Of a stretch of 64,000 bases of DNA, positions 21,469 to 29,246 are shown piece by piece (the first letter of the stretch is position 1; every line of letters begins with the position of its first letter). A program made the position numbers and the translations under genes. Origin of the DNA: Nocardia jinanensis (GTDB lineage Bacteria > Actinomycetota > Actinomycetes > Mycobacteriales > Mycobacteriaceae); contig NZ_BMMH01000002.1 of NCBI RefSeq assembly GCF_014645735.1, forward strand, positions 124,001 to 188,000, written 5' to 3'. The notes under the pieces were generated by a model that was given only the letters and a program-made list of their open reading frames with translations, was not told the DNA's origin and did not search any database.

Positions 21469-22671
21469 ATGACCGAATACGACACCGACCTCGTCCTGCC
21501 CGATACCGTCCGCACCGAACTGCGCCGCGGTGTCACCAGCGTTCTCGTCGACACCGCCGCCCTGCGGCAGGTACGCGAACGCTTCGATACCGAACAGGCC
21601 ACCGCGCTCGGCCGCTACCTCAGCGCCTCCCAATCCCCCAACACCGTGCGCGCCTACCGCACCGACTGGATCGCCTGGGCCGCCTGGTGTGCCACCGAGA
21701 ACCGCTGCGCACTTCCCGCCGACCCGCTCGATATCGCCGTCTACCTCGCGGCCGCCGCGGACGCCCGCACACCCGACGGCCGCCACGCCTACGGGCCGGC
21801 CACCCTGGAACGTAAATCCGCCGCCATCGCCGCCGTGCACGCCGCCAACGGGCTACCCGCACCCACCCGTAGCGACGTCGTCCGGCTCACCCTGCGCGGT
21901 ATCCGCCGCACCCGTCGCGCGCGACCCAACCGGAAACGGCCGATCCTGCTGCACACCCTCGGCGAACTCCTCGCCGGACTACCCGAACCCGGCTGGCCCG
22001 GCGAACCCGCCCGGCGCCGCGACACCCTGCTGCTACTCCTCGGCTTCGCCGGAGCACTGCGCCGCAGCGAACTCGCCGGCCTGCGCCTCACCGATATCCA
22101 TTTCGGCACCGACCACGGCACAGGCGAACCGCTCCTACTGATCCACCTGCCCACCACGAAAACCGATCCCACCGGCATCACCGAACAACACGTCGCGCTC
22201 CCCCGCGGCCGGCAGGCACACACCTGCCCGGTCTGCGCCTGCGCCGACTGGATGCGGTTGCTCGCCGCGCACACCGGGGGCCCGGAGAGCCTGCGCCCCT
22301 GGGCCGAGGAACAGTCTGTTACGGATACTCATATCCACCGCTGCCACGGCTACCACCCCGATCCGCGACTGCGGCCGGAACAACCGCTGTTCCCCGCGAT
22401 CAACCGGCACGGCGGACTGGGCACGTCCGCGATGTCCGGGCGGGCGGTCGCCGAACTCGTCAAACGCTACGCCGCCCGCGCGGGGCTCGATCCCGCGCTC
22501 TTCTCCGGACATTCCCTGCGCGCCGGATTCGCCACCCAGGCCGCGCTCGGCGGGGCGGCCGACCGTGAGATCATGCGGCAGGGGCGGTGGAGCAACCCGC
22601 GCACCGTGCACCGCTACATCCGCACCGCCGACCCGCTCGCCGACAACGCGGTCACCAAACTCGGACTCTGA
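21469..22671 (+). CDS. Tyrosine recombinase/integrase
   Basis: A 400-residue site-specific recombinase from ATG 21469, behind a GAGGGG ribosome site. The N-terminal SAM-like core-binding part (SPNTVRAYRTDWIAWAAWC) precedes the catalytic domain with Arg in GALRRSELAGLRLTDI (about residue 198), H348-x2-R351 in GHSLRAGFAT, Trp in QGRWSNPRTV and nucleophile Y383 in HRYIR. An insertion with CPVCACADW lies between the two Arg boxes. All catalytic residues are present, so it should be active. No attachment site was identified. Divergent partner is the zinc-knuckle coiled-coil gene. Confidence 0.93.
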   Translation: MTEYDTDLVLPDTVRTELRRGVTSVLVDTAALRQVRERFDTEQATALGRYLSASQSPNTVRAYRTDWIAWAAWCATENRCALPADPLDIAVYLAAAADARTPDGRHAYGPATLERKSAAIAAVHAANGLPAPTRSDVVRLTLRGIRRTRRARPNRKRPILLHTLGELLAGLPEPGWPGEPARRRDTLLLLLGFAGALRRSELAGLRLTDIHFGTDHGTGEPLLLIHLPTTKTDPTGITEQHVALPRGRQAHTCPVCACADWMRLLAAHTGGPESLRPWAEEQSVTDTHIHRCHGYHPDPRLRPEQPLFPAINRHGGLGTSAMSGRAVAELVKRYAARAGLDPALFSGHSLRAGFATQAALGGAADREIMRQGRWSNPRTVHRYIRTADPLADNAVTKLGL

Positions 22672-22916
22672 CAACGAGGCCGGTGGCGGTGTGTATGACG
22701 GTGAGGTCTCGGTATGGCATCCGCCGATGCCGCGGGTGACTACATCGCCCGGCGTCATACCGGGGTCGAGTCCGATAACCGCGAGATGCCGTCCGAACTG
22801 CGGTTGTTCCGGCGATGTTTGCCCGAACGTGACCGTGGGTAGCGCCCGTGCTGTGCGAGGATATTGAGCGCTCCACGAGTGAGTCCGTTTCAAACCACCT
22901 TTGGAAGGATGCTCAG

Positions 22917-23417
22917 ATGGCGCAAGAAACCAGCACTGCCACCCGTTCCAGCAACGGAAGCAGTCAGCAGGAACTCCAGAGCCTGGACATGCTGCGCATG
23001 GGCCTGGACGAGATCCGGCAGGAATGCCAGAACGCGCGGCAATACGCGCAGCAGGCACAGAACCTCTCTCGGCAGGTGCAGCAGCAGTCCCGCCAGGTAC
23101 AGCACCAGTCGCAGATCGCGCAGAACCAGGCCAACCAGGCCAACAACCAGGCCCAGCAGGCTCGCCAGCAGGCGATCCAGGCGCAGAACCAAGCGCAGCA
23201 GGCGCTGAGCGAGGCCGACCGGGCCCAGGCTCAGGCCCAGCAGGCGCAGAGCGAGGCCAACCAGGCCGCTCAGCGCTGTCAGTCGGCCCAGGACCAGGCC
23301 GACCAGGCCGCGCAGCTCGCGCAGCAGGCCGAGGATCAGTCCACCCGCTCCCAGGATCGCGCCATGCAATGGGAGCTGCAGCTGCACCAGGTGCGCCAGC
23401 AGGTGCGCCAGGCGTAA
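22917..23417 (+). CDS. Gln/Ala-rich single-register coiled-coil protein
   Basis: A 166-residue protein from ATG 22917 with GGAAGGA upstream. From residue 23 to the end every 3-4 position is small or hydrophobic: L23, L26, L30, I33, C37, A40, A44, A47, S51, V54, S58, V61, S65, then A68 through A138 nearly all Ala (only C121 differs), ending W152, L156, V159, V163. That is about 20 heptads with no stutter, with Gln at most outer sites. An Ala core predicts an unusually thin, close-packed helical rod. No signal peptide, lipobox or known family. A terminator follows. Confidence 0.8.
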   Translation: MAQETSTATRSSNGSSQQELQSLDMLRMGLDEIRQECQNARQYAQQAQNLSRQVQQQSRQVQHQSQIAQNQANQANNQAQQARQQAIQAQNQAQQALSEADRAQAQAQQAQSEANQAAQRCQSAQDQADQAAQLAQQAEDQSTRSQDRAMQWELQLHQVRQQVRQA

Positions 23418-23470
23418 TCGAGCTGCACATCCGGCCGGGCGGTCGCCCGCCGACCGGATACAGCCGACGC

Positions 23471-23504
23471 GGGGTCCGATGAACTCACGGGTTCACCGGA
23501 CCCC
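23471..23504. terminator. Hairpin after the coiled-coil gene
   Basis: GGGGTCCG (23471-23478) pairs with CGGACCCC (23497-23504), with inner arms TGAAC / GTTCA after one mismatch. It sits 54 bp after the stop codon. Confidence 0.7.
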
Positions 23505-23599
23505 GTGCTCGTAGATCCATACCGTATGGCTCGTTCCGTAAACCATCGCGGGACAAGTGGTTATCAGGACAGGATGGTCGGGCCCGACGCCGGTCGTAA

Positions 23600-24593
23600 G
23601 CGTTCGATGGCGGCGCGGTGGCGTGGTTGCGTGCCCGCCAAGCGCTGTTGCCGGGCATCACGACGTTGGAGCGTCTGGTTTCTGATGGGCGCAAATCCGC
23701 TGATCAGCGGTTGTGGAGGCAGTTGGCGGGTTGTGCCGCCGCAGACCTCGGGTTCGCTGTTGCGGCTGCTGGAGATCCCCGACCCGGCCAAGCAGCGCGT
23801 GAGCGAGTTGGAGAGGCTGCGTAAGGGCTTGTTCCGACCGTCGTCGAAAGGCTTGATCGGCGCGCTGAACCGCGTGGCGGACTTGATCGCGGTGGGTGCC
23901 GGGACGCTGGACGTGTCGACGGTCCCGCCGCGGCGGCTGCTCGGGTTGGCGACGCACGGGATTTCGGGCAAGACGGCGTTGCTGCGCCGCATGGAGCCTC
24001 GCGAGCATCGATTGGCCGTGCTGGTCGCGACCGCGCTGGTGTTGTCGGATCGAGCGACCGACGATGTGTTGGACCTGTTCGACCTACTGATGACCACGGA
24101 GTTGTTGTCCAAGGCCGAACGGCAGTCCAGCGATGAGAAGCTGCGCCGGTATCCGAGGGTGTCGCGCAATGCCGGCAAACTCGCGGCGGCGGTGAAGGTG
24201 CTGCTGGAGATGAGCGAGGTGGAGCCAGCCATCAGCTTGGAGGTGGTGTGGGATCTGATCGAGAACGCGGTCACCAAGCGCGAGCTGCGTGCTGCGGTCG
24301 CGACGATCGATGAGCTGGTCCCGGCCGATGACGCCGAGCTGGCGGGGCAGCGTTTGGAGGAATTGGCCGGGCGGCTGGCGACGGTCCGCCCGTTCCTGCC
24401 GCTGATGATGAAGACCGTCGGGTTCGGCGCGACCGGCGACGTCGCCTCGCATCTGGGTTCGGATACCCCCGCAACGATCGACGAGGACGGCAAGCTCCAC
24501 GTCGCCGCGCTGGTCGCGGTCCCGGACCCGCCGTCGCTGATCGACCTGCGCCGCCGGATCGAAAAGATGATGCCCAAGATGGCCCTGAACTAA
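23600..24593 (+). pseudogene. Tn3-family transposase TnpA, middle fragment with frameshift
   Basis: The stretch AWLRARQALLPGITTLERL and RLWRQLAGC is read in one frame to about 23735, then LLRLLEIPDPAKQRVSELER through TVRPFLPLMMKTVGFGAT and RRRIEKMMPK in another. Both match consecutive parts of the central region of Tn3-type TnpA. The N-terminal third and the whole catalytic DDE third are absent; the frame stops after MPKMALN. Family order, frame switch and missing ends make this a dead fragment. It is of a different TnpA subgroup from the one at 29247-30611. Confidence 0.85.
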
Positions 24594-24653
24594 CGTCCGT
24601 GGCCCGAGCCGCAAGGTAGTGAGTGCGTCGGTGGGAGTATTTCGTCAGCTGCC

Positions 24654-24803
24654 CGTTCCAGTTCCTTGGAAGTGGAACGGCTCGGACCGACTTAGCGCCG
24701 ATCGATAATGGGTCGGCCGTCCAGATTGTGACATGGGCTGATTCGATCGTCTCTCGTTCCAGAAGTCGTTCCACTGGAAGTTCTCGAGGTATGTTCCAGA
24801 ACC
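24654..24803. other. res-like resolution site
   Basis: Dyads built on GTTCCA/TGGAAC: a 26-bp one at 24654-24679 (12-bp arms, one mismatch), TTCCA-C-TGGAA at 24769-24779, and GTTCCAGAAC near 24794-24803. Several subsites directly upstream of a serine resolvase gene are the normal layout of a Tn3 res site. Confidence 0.6.
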
Positions 24804-24837
24804 TGTGTGCGGAAACAGTTTCCGGTAAGGCTTCGCC

Positions 24838-25085
24838 ATGATGGCGGCGGGACGGTATCCGGCAGGTGGCTGGGATCTCGGCTATGCGCGGGTGAGTTCG
24901 ACCAAGCAGAGCCTCGATCGCCAGCTGGCCGCCCTCACCGAGGCCGGGATCCTTGACTCGCGCATCCATGTCGACAAGAAGACCGGCTCAACCGTCGATC
25001 GACCCGGCCTGACCAAGCTGCTGGCGTACGCACGTCCCGGAGATCGGATCGTGGTGCACACCCTGGATCGCCGAGACCGCACTAC
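24838..25085 (+). pseudogene. Serine resolvase, N-terminal fragment
   Basis: [20 protein letters not shown] with the catalytic Ser is followed by [20 protein letters not shown] and HTLDRRDRT, the N-terminal two thirds of the resolvase catalytic domain. Family similarity then ends abruptly and an unrelated phosphotransferase tail follows. The E helix and DNA-binding domain are missing. It lies right after the res-like site, so it is probably the residue of the Tn3 transposon whose TnpA fragment is upstream. Confidence 0.8.
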
Positions 25086-25097
25086 GACCGTGGAAAC

Positions 25098-25406
25098 CGG
25101 TATTCACCCCACGGCGACCTCCAGGTCGCTCACGTATTCGCCGATGGTGACCGGATCACCGGCGTGATCGACTGGTCCGAGGCAGCCTGCGGCGACGGCC
25201 TCTACGACCTCGCGACCTTGACGCTCGGACACCCGGAACATCTCGGCGACGTCGTCTCCGGCTACGGCACCGACGTCGACCTCGACGTCATCCGGGCGTG
25301 GTGGTCGTTACGAAGCCTGCGGGGAGTCCGCTGGCTGGTCGAGCACGGCTTCGACCCGACCACACCGGGCGGCGAGGTCGATGTGCTGATAAACCAGGCG
25401 GTGTAA
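25098..25406 (+). pseudogene. Aminoglycoside phosphotransferase-type kinase, C-terminal fragment
   Basis: Reads [20 protein letters not shown] then DWSEAACGDGLYDLATLTLG to a stop at 25409. HGD and the IDW metal-binding loop are the Brenner motif and following aspartate of APH/choline-kinase-like enzymes; the ATP-binding N-lobe is absent. The family has Asn five residues after HGD; here the position is His. It is fused by a deletion to the resolvase fragment. Whether it came from a resistance gene or a housekeeping kinase cannot be told. Confidence 0.75.
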
Positions 25407-25611
25407 CAGCCAGCGGGAACCAGGATCCGGTCGTGTTCGCATATTGCGCGATGCAGTGGGTCGAAAATGGTCGTTTCTGACCCAAAATTGGTCGGACGCA
25501 CCGCGTTCGCGAAACCGCAGCTCGCCGGACCCCCGAATCGGGTCAGAAGCTGTGTGCGGAATCTATGAGACGAAACCAGGCGTGTCGACCCTTTATGGGA
25601 CAGTTCTGGGC

Positions 25612-26158
25612 ATGGCACGGTTCGGGTACGCGCGGGTCTCCACGCGCGGGCAGAAAGACGACTCCCAGATCGACGCGCTCACCGCCGCGGGGTGCGAGAA
25701 GATCTGGGTCGACAAGGCTTCCGGGAAGCTGGCGCGGCGCCCGGAGTGGGACAAATGCTTCGACCACCTACGCCGCGGGGACGAACTGGTCATCACCCGG
25801 CTCTCGCGCCCGTTCCGGTCCGTGCGGCATATGACCGAACTCGCCGCCGCCCTCGACGAACGCGGGATCGACCTGGTCGTGCTCGAACAAGGCATCGACA
25901 CCACCACCCCCGCCGGGCGGTTCCTGTTCCACGTCATCGCCGCCATGGACGAGATGACCGCCGACCTCATCAGCGAAGGCACCCTCGAAGGACTCGAATC
26001 CGCCCGCGCACGCGGCCGCGTCGGCGGACGCCCCACCGCGCTGACCCAGTTGCAGGCGCTCAAGGCACGGCAAACGCTGCTACACCGTCGCCCAGATCGC
26101 CGAAACCTTCGGCGTCTCCCGCAAAACCATCTACCGACACCTCGACCGCAGCGCGTGA
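25612..26158 (+). pseudogene. Serine resolvase with frameshift before its HTH
   Basis: MARFGYARVSTRGQKDDSQI, LSRPFRSVRHMTELAAALDE and FHVIAAMDEMTADLISEGT are a complete resolvase/invertase catalytic domain. Near 26080 the frame is lost; the Hin-type helix-turn-helix continues in another frame (YTVAQIAETFGVSRKTIYRH) to a stop at 26156-26158. Without frameshifting the product lacks its DNA-binding end. Upstream, TGGGTC/GACCCA (25457-25462, 25479-25484) may be part of its res site. Confidence 0.85.
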
Positions 26159-26192
26159 TTCCGGCGACGTTCATCAGCGGATCGGCATGTGC

Positions 26193-26828
26193 TCACCGAC
26201 GAGCGTGACGAATGGTGACGGCCATACGGCGCAGCCTGCCGCGTATCCGACTGTCGGTATCGGGTACCAACGTCAGGCCGGCCATATCGGCGATACGGTC
26301 GGCGACCGCGGTCACCGCGGTCGTGTCGGTCCGGATGTGTTCGCCGAATTCGGGTCTGCTCAGCTGCGCGAGGCAGTAGTCGAGCTTGTCCACCGCGAAC
26401 TGTTCCCCACGCAACGGTCGATCACCCTGACCGACCAACCCCAACACAGGCGCGATCCCGAGTCCCCGATCCCGAAGACGATTCAGGACCGTTTCCCGCT
26501 CGGCCAGCAACGCGAAATGGCGCACGTCGTGTCCTGCTTCCCGTAGCCGTCCGACCGTCTCGGCGAAGTAGCGGGGATCCACGACGGTCATCGGAGTGAT
26601 CACCACCCCGTCGTGCTCGCGCAGCACGTGGTCGAGGACCTCAAACACACCCTGGCGCCAACTCGGATAGTCCTGGAAGTCACCCCGCAGCGAGGCCGGC
26701 ATCATCCGGTGCAGCCCGAAACCCACCTGCTCCGGATCGCACACGACACTGCCGACAAGGCGCCGTCGCAGCTCGAACGCGGTCTGGGTCTTGCCCCCAC
26801 CGAAGGGGCCGTTGATCCAAAGCAGCAT
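26193..26828 (-). CDS. TmrB-like P-loop ATPase (putative tunicamycin-type resistance)
   Basis: A 211-residue P-loop protein from ATG 26828. It aligns along its length with Bacillus TmrB: LLWINGPFGGGKTQTAFELR (Walker A, residues 7-14), VCDPEQVGFGLHRMMP, DFQDYPSWRQ, VITPMTVVDPRYF and DHVLREHDG-type blocks, ending RIRGRLRRMAVTIRH. TmrB binds tunicamycin and confers resistance; whether this homologue does is unknown. It sits between a broken resolvase and an intact-ended Tn3 element, in keeping with transfer as cargo. The frame is open 18 codons upstream, but the family starts at this Met. Confidence 0.85.
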   Translation of the reverse strand: MLLWINGPFGGGKTQTAFELRRRLVGSVVCDPEQVGFGLHRMMPASLRGDFQDYPSWRQGVFEVLDHVLREHDGVVITPMTVVDPRYFAETVGRLREAGHDVRHFALLAERETVLNRLRDRGLGIAPVLGLVGQGDRPLRGEQFAVDKLDYCLAQLSRPEFGEHIRTDTTAVTAVADRIADMAGLTLVPDTDSRIRGRLRRMAVTIRHARR

Positions 26829-27089
26829 GAACACAACACTATCCACACCCCACTCGAAGACCATGAACAGCGCACTTGCCATTTCCGCCCGAAATTTAGC
26901 CGACGCAGCCTCAGCCAGAGACGCCCGAACGCCAGCCCCCGTAAACGCTCATCGCTGCTGGACTGCGGTCCCGAAAACACCCGACTCGACGGCAAAACCG
27001 CTGGTCAAGCCATTGTCGTTGCTTTCCGCGCGATTACTGCCGAACCCCGGGTTACGAGAACTTCGTTGTTTTCTGCGCCGTTACTACAG

Positions 27090-27131
27090 GGGGTTCCGGT
27101 AGTAACCGCCGAAAAACCAACGGATATGGCG
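27090..27131 (+). repeat. Left terminal inverted repeat of the Tn3-type element
   Basis: Starts GGGGTTCCGGTAGTAACC and ends CAACGGATATGGCG. All 42 bases match the right repeat in reverse complement. GGGG ends are normal for Tn3; the outside neighbour TACAG is the target duplication. Confidence 0.95.
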
Positions 27132-27141
27132 ACGTCGCTGG

Positions 27142-27915
27142 TCAGCGTCGACGGTCGGCGTCTGGACCGAGTAGCGCGGTGAGTTCGCGCATCGCCTGTG
27201 GGGACGGTTTGAAGTAGCGGCGCAGGTTCTCGGGTCTGCGGTGCCGGGACTTGGCCATGAGTTCCAGCAGGCTGGCCCCGGATTCCCCGAGATGGGTCAG
27301 GCCGGAATGGCGCAGTTCGTGCAGATCCCAGCCGGTCCCCGGCCCATCGAGCGCGGTGGCGGCGTCGAGGAGGTTGCGGGCCTGGTCGTAGGACAGCCGG
27401 GCCAGGCCGGTGTCAGGACACAGGTCGCGGTCGGTGAGGTACTTGCCGGGCCCGGGACGGCGATGGGTGACGAACACCGGACCGCGAGTGCGGCCGCGGA
27501 GCAGCCGGGGCAGCAGCCGGGCGGTGCCGGCGTCCCAGTACACGGTCTCGAGGACGTTTCGTGGTGGGCGGGCCCGCGGCGGCGGGTGCGGGGTTTGGCG
27601 CCCTTGGACTTCACCGGGGCGCTACGGGCGGCGAGGTCGAGGTCTTCGATGTTGAGCTGGAGCAGTTCTTCTGCGCGGGCGCAGGTTTCATACAGCATCC
27701 GCCACAGCGTCTTCTCCCGCACGTGGGTCTCGCGGCGGGCGCTGATCAGCCCGTCCGGGCCCCGGCCGTCGATCGCGTCGACGGTTTTGGCGATGGCGAT
27801 GCCGTAGGAGCGGCGGGTGTTCGTCGAGCCGATCGTGTCGAGGAACGCTTCGGCGGCGGCGCGCGCGCAGGGTGCGGTTCGGCGCGGTGCGTAGCCGGGT
27901 CACCTTCGCGGCCAT
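27142..27915 (-). pseudogene. Tyrosine recombinase (TnpI-like) with frameshifts
   Basis: The reading is [14 protein letters not shown] from 27915, then in a second frame [20 protein letters not shown] and [20 protein letters not shown] (catalytic Arg), then in a third frame [34 protein letters not shown] (H-x2-R) and a final Arg/Tyr block RRPENLRRY. At least two frameshifts interrupt it. In Tn4430-type transposons a TnpI recombinase resolves cointegrates; here it is probably inactive unless frameshifting occurs. Confidence 0.85.
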
Positions 27916-27937
27916 CGGTTCCCCCGCTCTCTGCTTG

Positions 27938-28015
27938 CCCCGGATAACGGGGTCGCTTCGTGTACCCGCCGGAGTGGGTCCGCCGCAGGTCGACTCTCAC
28001 GTTACCCCGGATAAC
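27938..28015. repeat. Paired CCCCGGATAAC sites upstream of the recombinase
   Basis: CCCCGGATAAC occurs at 27938-27948 and 28005-28015, 67 bp apart, just upstream of the recombinase start. The second copy is in GTTACCCCGGATAAC, with 4-bp inverted arms around 7 bp, the scale of a tyrosine-recombinase core site. Probably the internal resolution site of the transposon. Confidence 0.55.
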
Positions 28016-28021
28016 AGGCCA

Positions 28022-28939
28022 TTATCTCGGGCCAGTCTGGTCATCTCGGCTGCCGGACGAAGGTGGTTTGCCGTCTGCGAGGTGGATTGTTCCTCCGGAC
28101 GAGTACGCCTCGAGGGCCGCGGAAACGTCGATCCCTTTCCGCCCGGCACTTTCCACCGCCTCATCCGGGGCAAGAAAGTCGAAGCCCGTGACTTCTTTCT
28201 CGTCGACATCGAACTTCATACCCGACACTCCGGTGCCCGCCGGCGCGTCGAAGGTTGCGAGGTAGATGTAGTCGGTCAGCGGGTAGTCGCGTCCGTGTTC
28301 GGGATCTGGTGATTTCTTGTTGGTGGCAAGCAAGCGCTCGATCCTGACAGCTCTCCCCAGCTCTTCTCCGAGTTCTTCCCGAACTTCTCGTCTCGCCGCT
28401 TCCTCTGGTTGTTCTCTCTTTCGCGGGCCGTTGTCGACGAAGCCGCCGGGCATGGTCCGCTTGCGTTCGTAGGGAGATTGCAGCATCAGCACCCGACCGT
28501 GCTCATCCATGATGACCACCTTGGCTGCCGCCAGGTTTTCCGGATCAAGGTTGCCCTCGTCGAACTGCCGTTGGAACCATTCTCTGCGGCTGTCCGATGT
28601 GTATTTTTTGGCCGGAGGCGATGCGGGTGCCGCGGGCTCTCCATGGGAATCCCGCGGTCCGGCGTGGGAATGGTCACCTCCGCTGGAGGCTCGATCGGTG
28701 ACCACCGCGGACCCCGGCCGCTCCGTCCCGAAACCGGACTGCTCGATTTGACGCCGGCCCGCAAGATCCTGATCGGGCACCGTCTCGGCGGCTTCCTTCG
28801 CGGTTCCCCCGGCGTGCCGAATCGGATTCTCCACCGCATCGGCAGTGTCGGGGATGACTCTCCCGGTGAGTTTCCCGGCCACATGTTTGCGGAACCAGTC
28901 GGCGAAGTCTCGTCCGATCACTGCGCGACCGTACCGCAA
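28022..28939 (-). CDS. NUDIX hydrolase with long N-terminal extension, transposon cargo
   Basis: A 305-residue protein. A C-terminal NUDIX domain (about 138-260) has VVIMDEHGRVLMLQS and a Nudix box from G165 to G191 (PGGFVDNGP ... EEAARREVREELG) with four extra residues (RKRE) where the family usually has GE. Members cleave nucleoside diphosphates linked to another moiety. Residues 1-135 are low-complexity and unrecognised, though RDFADWFRKHVAGKL may be structured. It lies inside the Tn3-type element, between recombinase and transposase remnants, as an apparent passenger. Confidence 0.8.
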   Translation of the reverse strand: MRYGRAVIGRDFADWFRKHVAGKLTGRVIPDTADAVENPIRHAGGTAKEAAETVPDQDLAGRRQIEQSGFGTERPGSAVVTDRASSGGDHSHAGPRDSHGEPAAPASPPAKKYTSDSRREWFQRQFDEGNLDPENLAAAKVVIMDEHGRVLMLQSPYERKRTMPGGFVDNGPRKREQPEEAARREVREELGEELGRAVRIERLLATNKKSPDPEHGRDYPLTDYIYLATFDAPAGTGVSGMKFDVDEKEVTGFDFLAPDEAVESAGRKGIDVSAALEAYSSGGTIHLADGKPPSSGSRDDQTGPR

Positions 28940-29033
28940 CCGGAGACCGGTCAGGATTCAAAAACTGTTGTACCGCAGTGTATTCGGGCATCGAAGTAGC
29001 GAAGATCACTCAACGTCCCGAGAGCGAGGGTCG

Positions 29034-29201
29034 ATGACGCGACGCCGGACCGAGACGAGACCCGCTCGATCCGACCGACCCCGTCGGCAGCGACGCCGCC
29101 CGGAGGAACCGAACCCCGATCACGAGTGGATCGACCCGGCCGACGACCCAGAACCCACGTCGGCGACCAGCCGGGCCGATCACCGCCCGCCAACCGCTTA
29201 A
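29034..29201 (+). CDS. Possible small basic/acidic protein in the transposon
   Basis: A 55-residue frame from ATG 29034 with GCGAGGG upstream: a very basic half (MTRRRTETRPARSDRPRRQR) then an acidic, Pro-rich half (PNPDHEWIDPADDPEP). It lies in the gap between divergent NUDIX and convergent TnpA genes. No family recognised; it may be spurious. Confidence 0.35.
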   Translation: MTRRRTETRPARSDRPRRQRRRPEEPNPDHEWIDPADDPEPTSATSRADHRPPTA

Positions 29202-29246
29202 CGTGACTTTCTCCCGGATACCGGTATCAACCCCCGAGCGACTGGC

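Noticed and set aside
22917..23417. CRISPR-like or tandem DNA repeat reading of the CAGGCCCAGCAG-rich gene
   Set aside because: The repetition follows codons of a heptad protein with varied third bases and no spacers; it is protein-driven.
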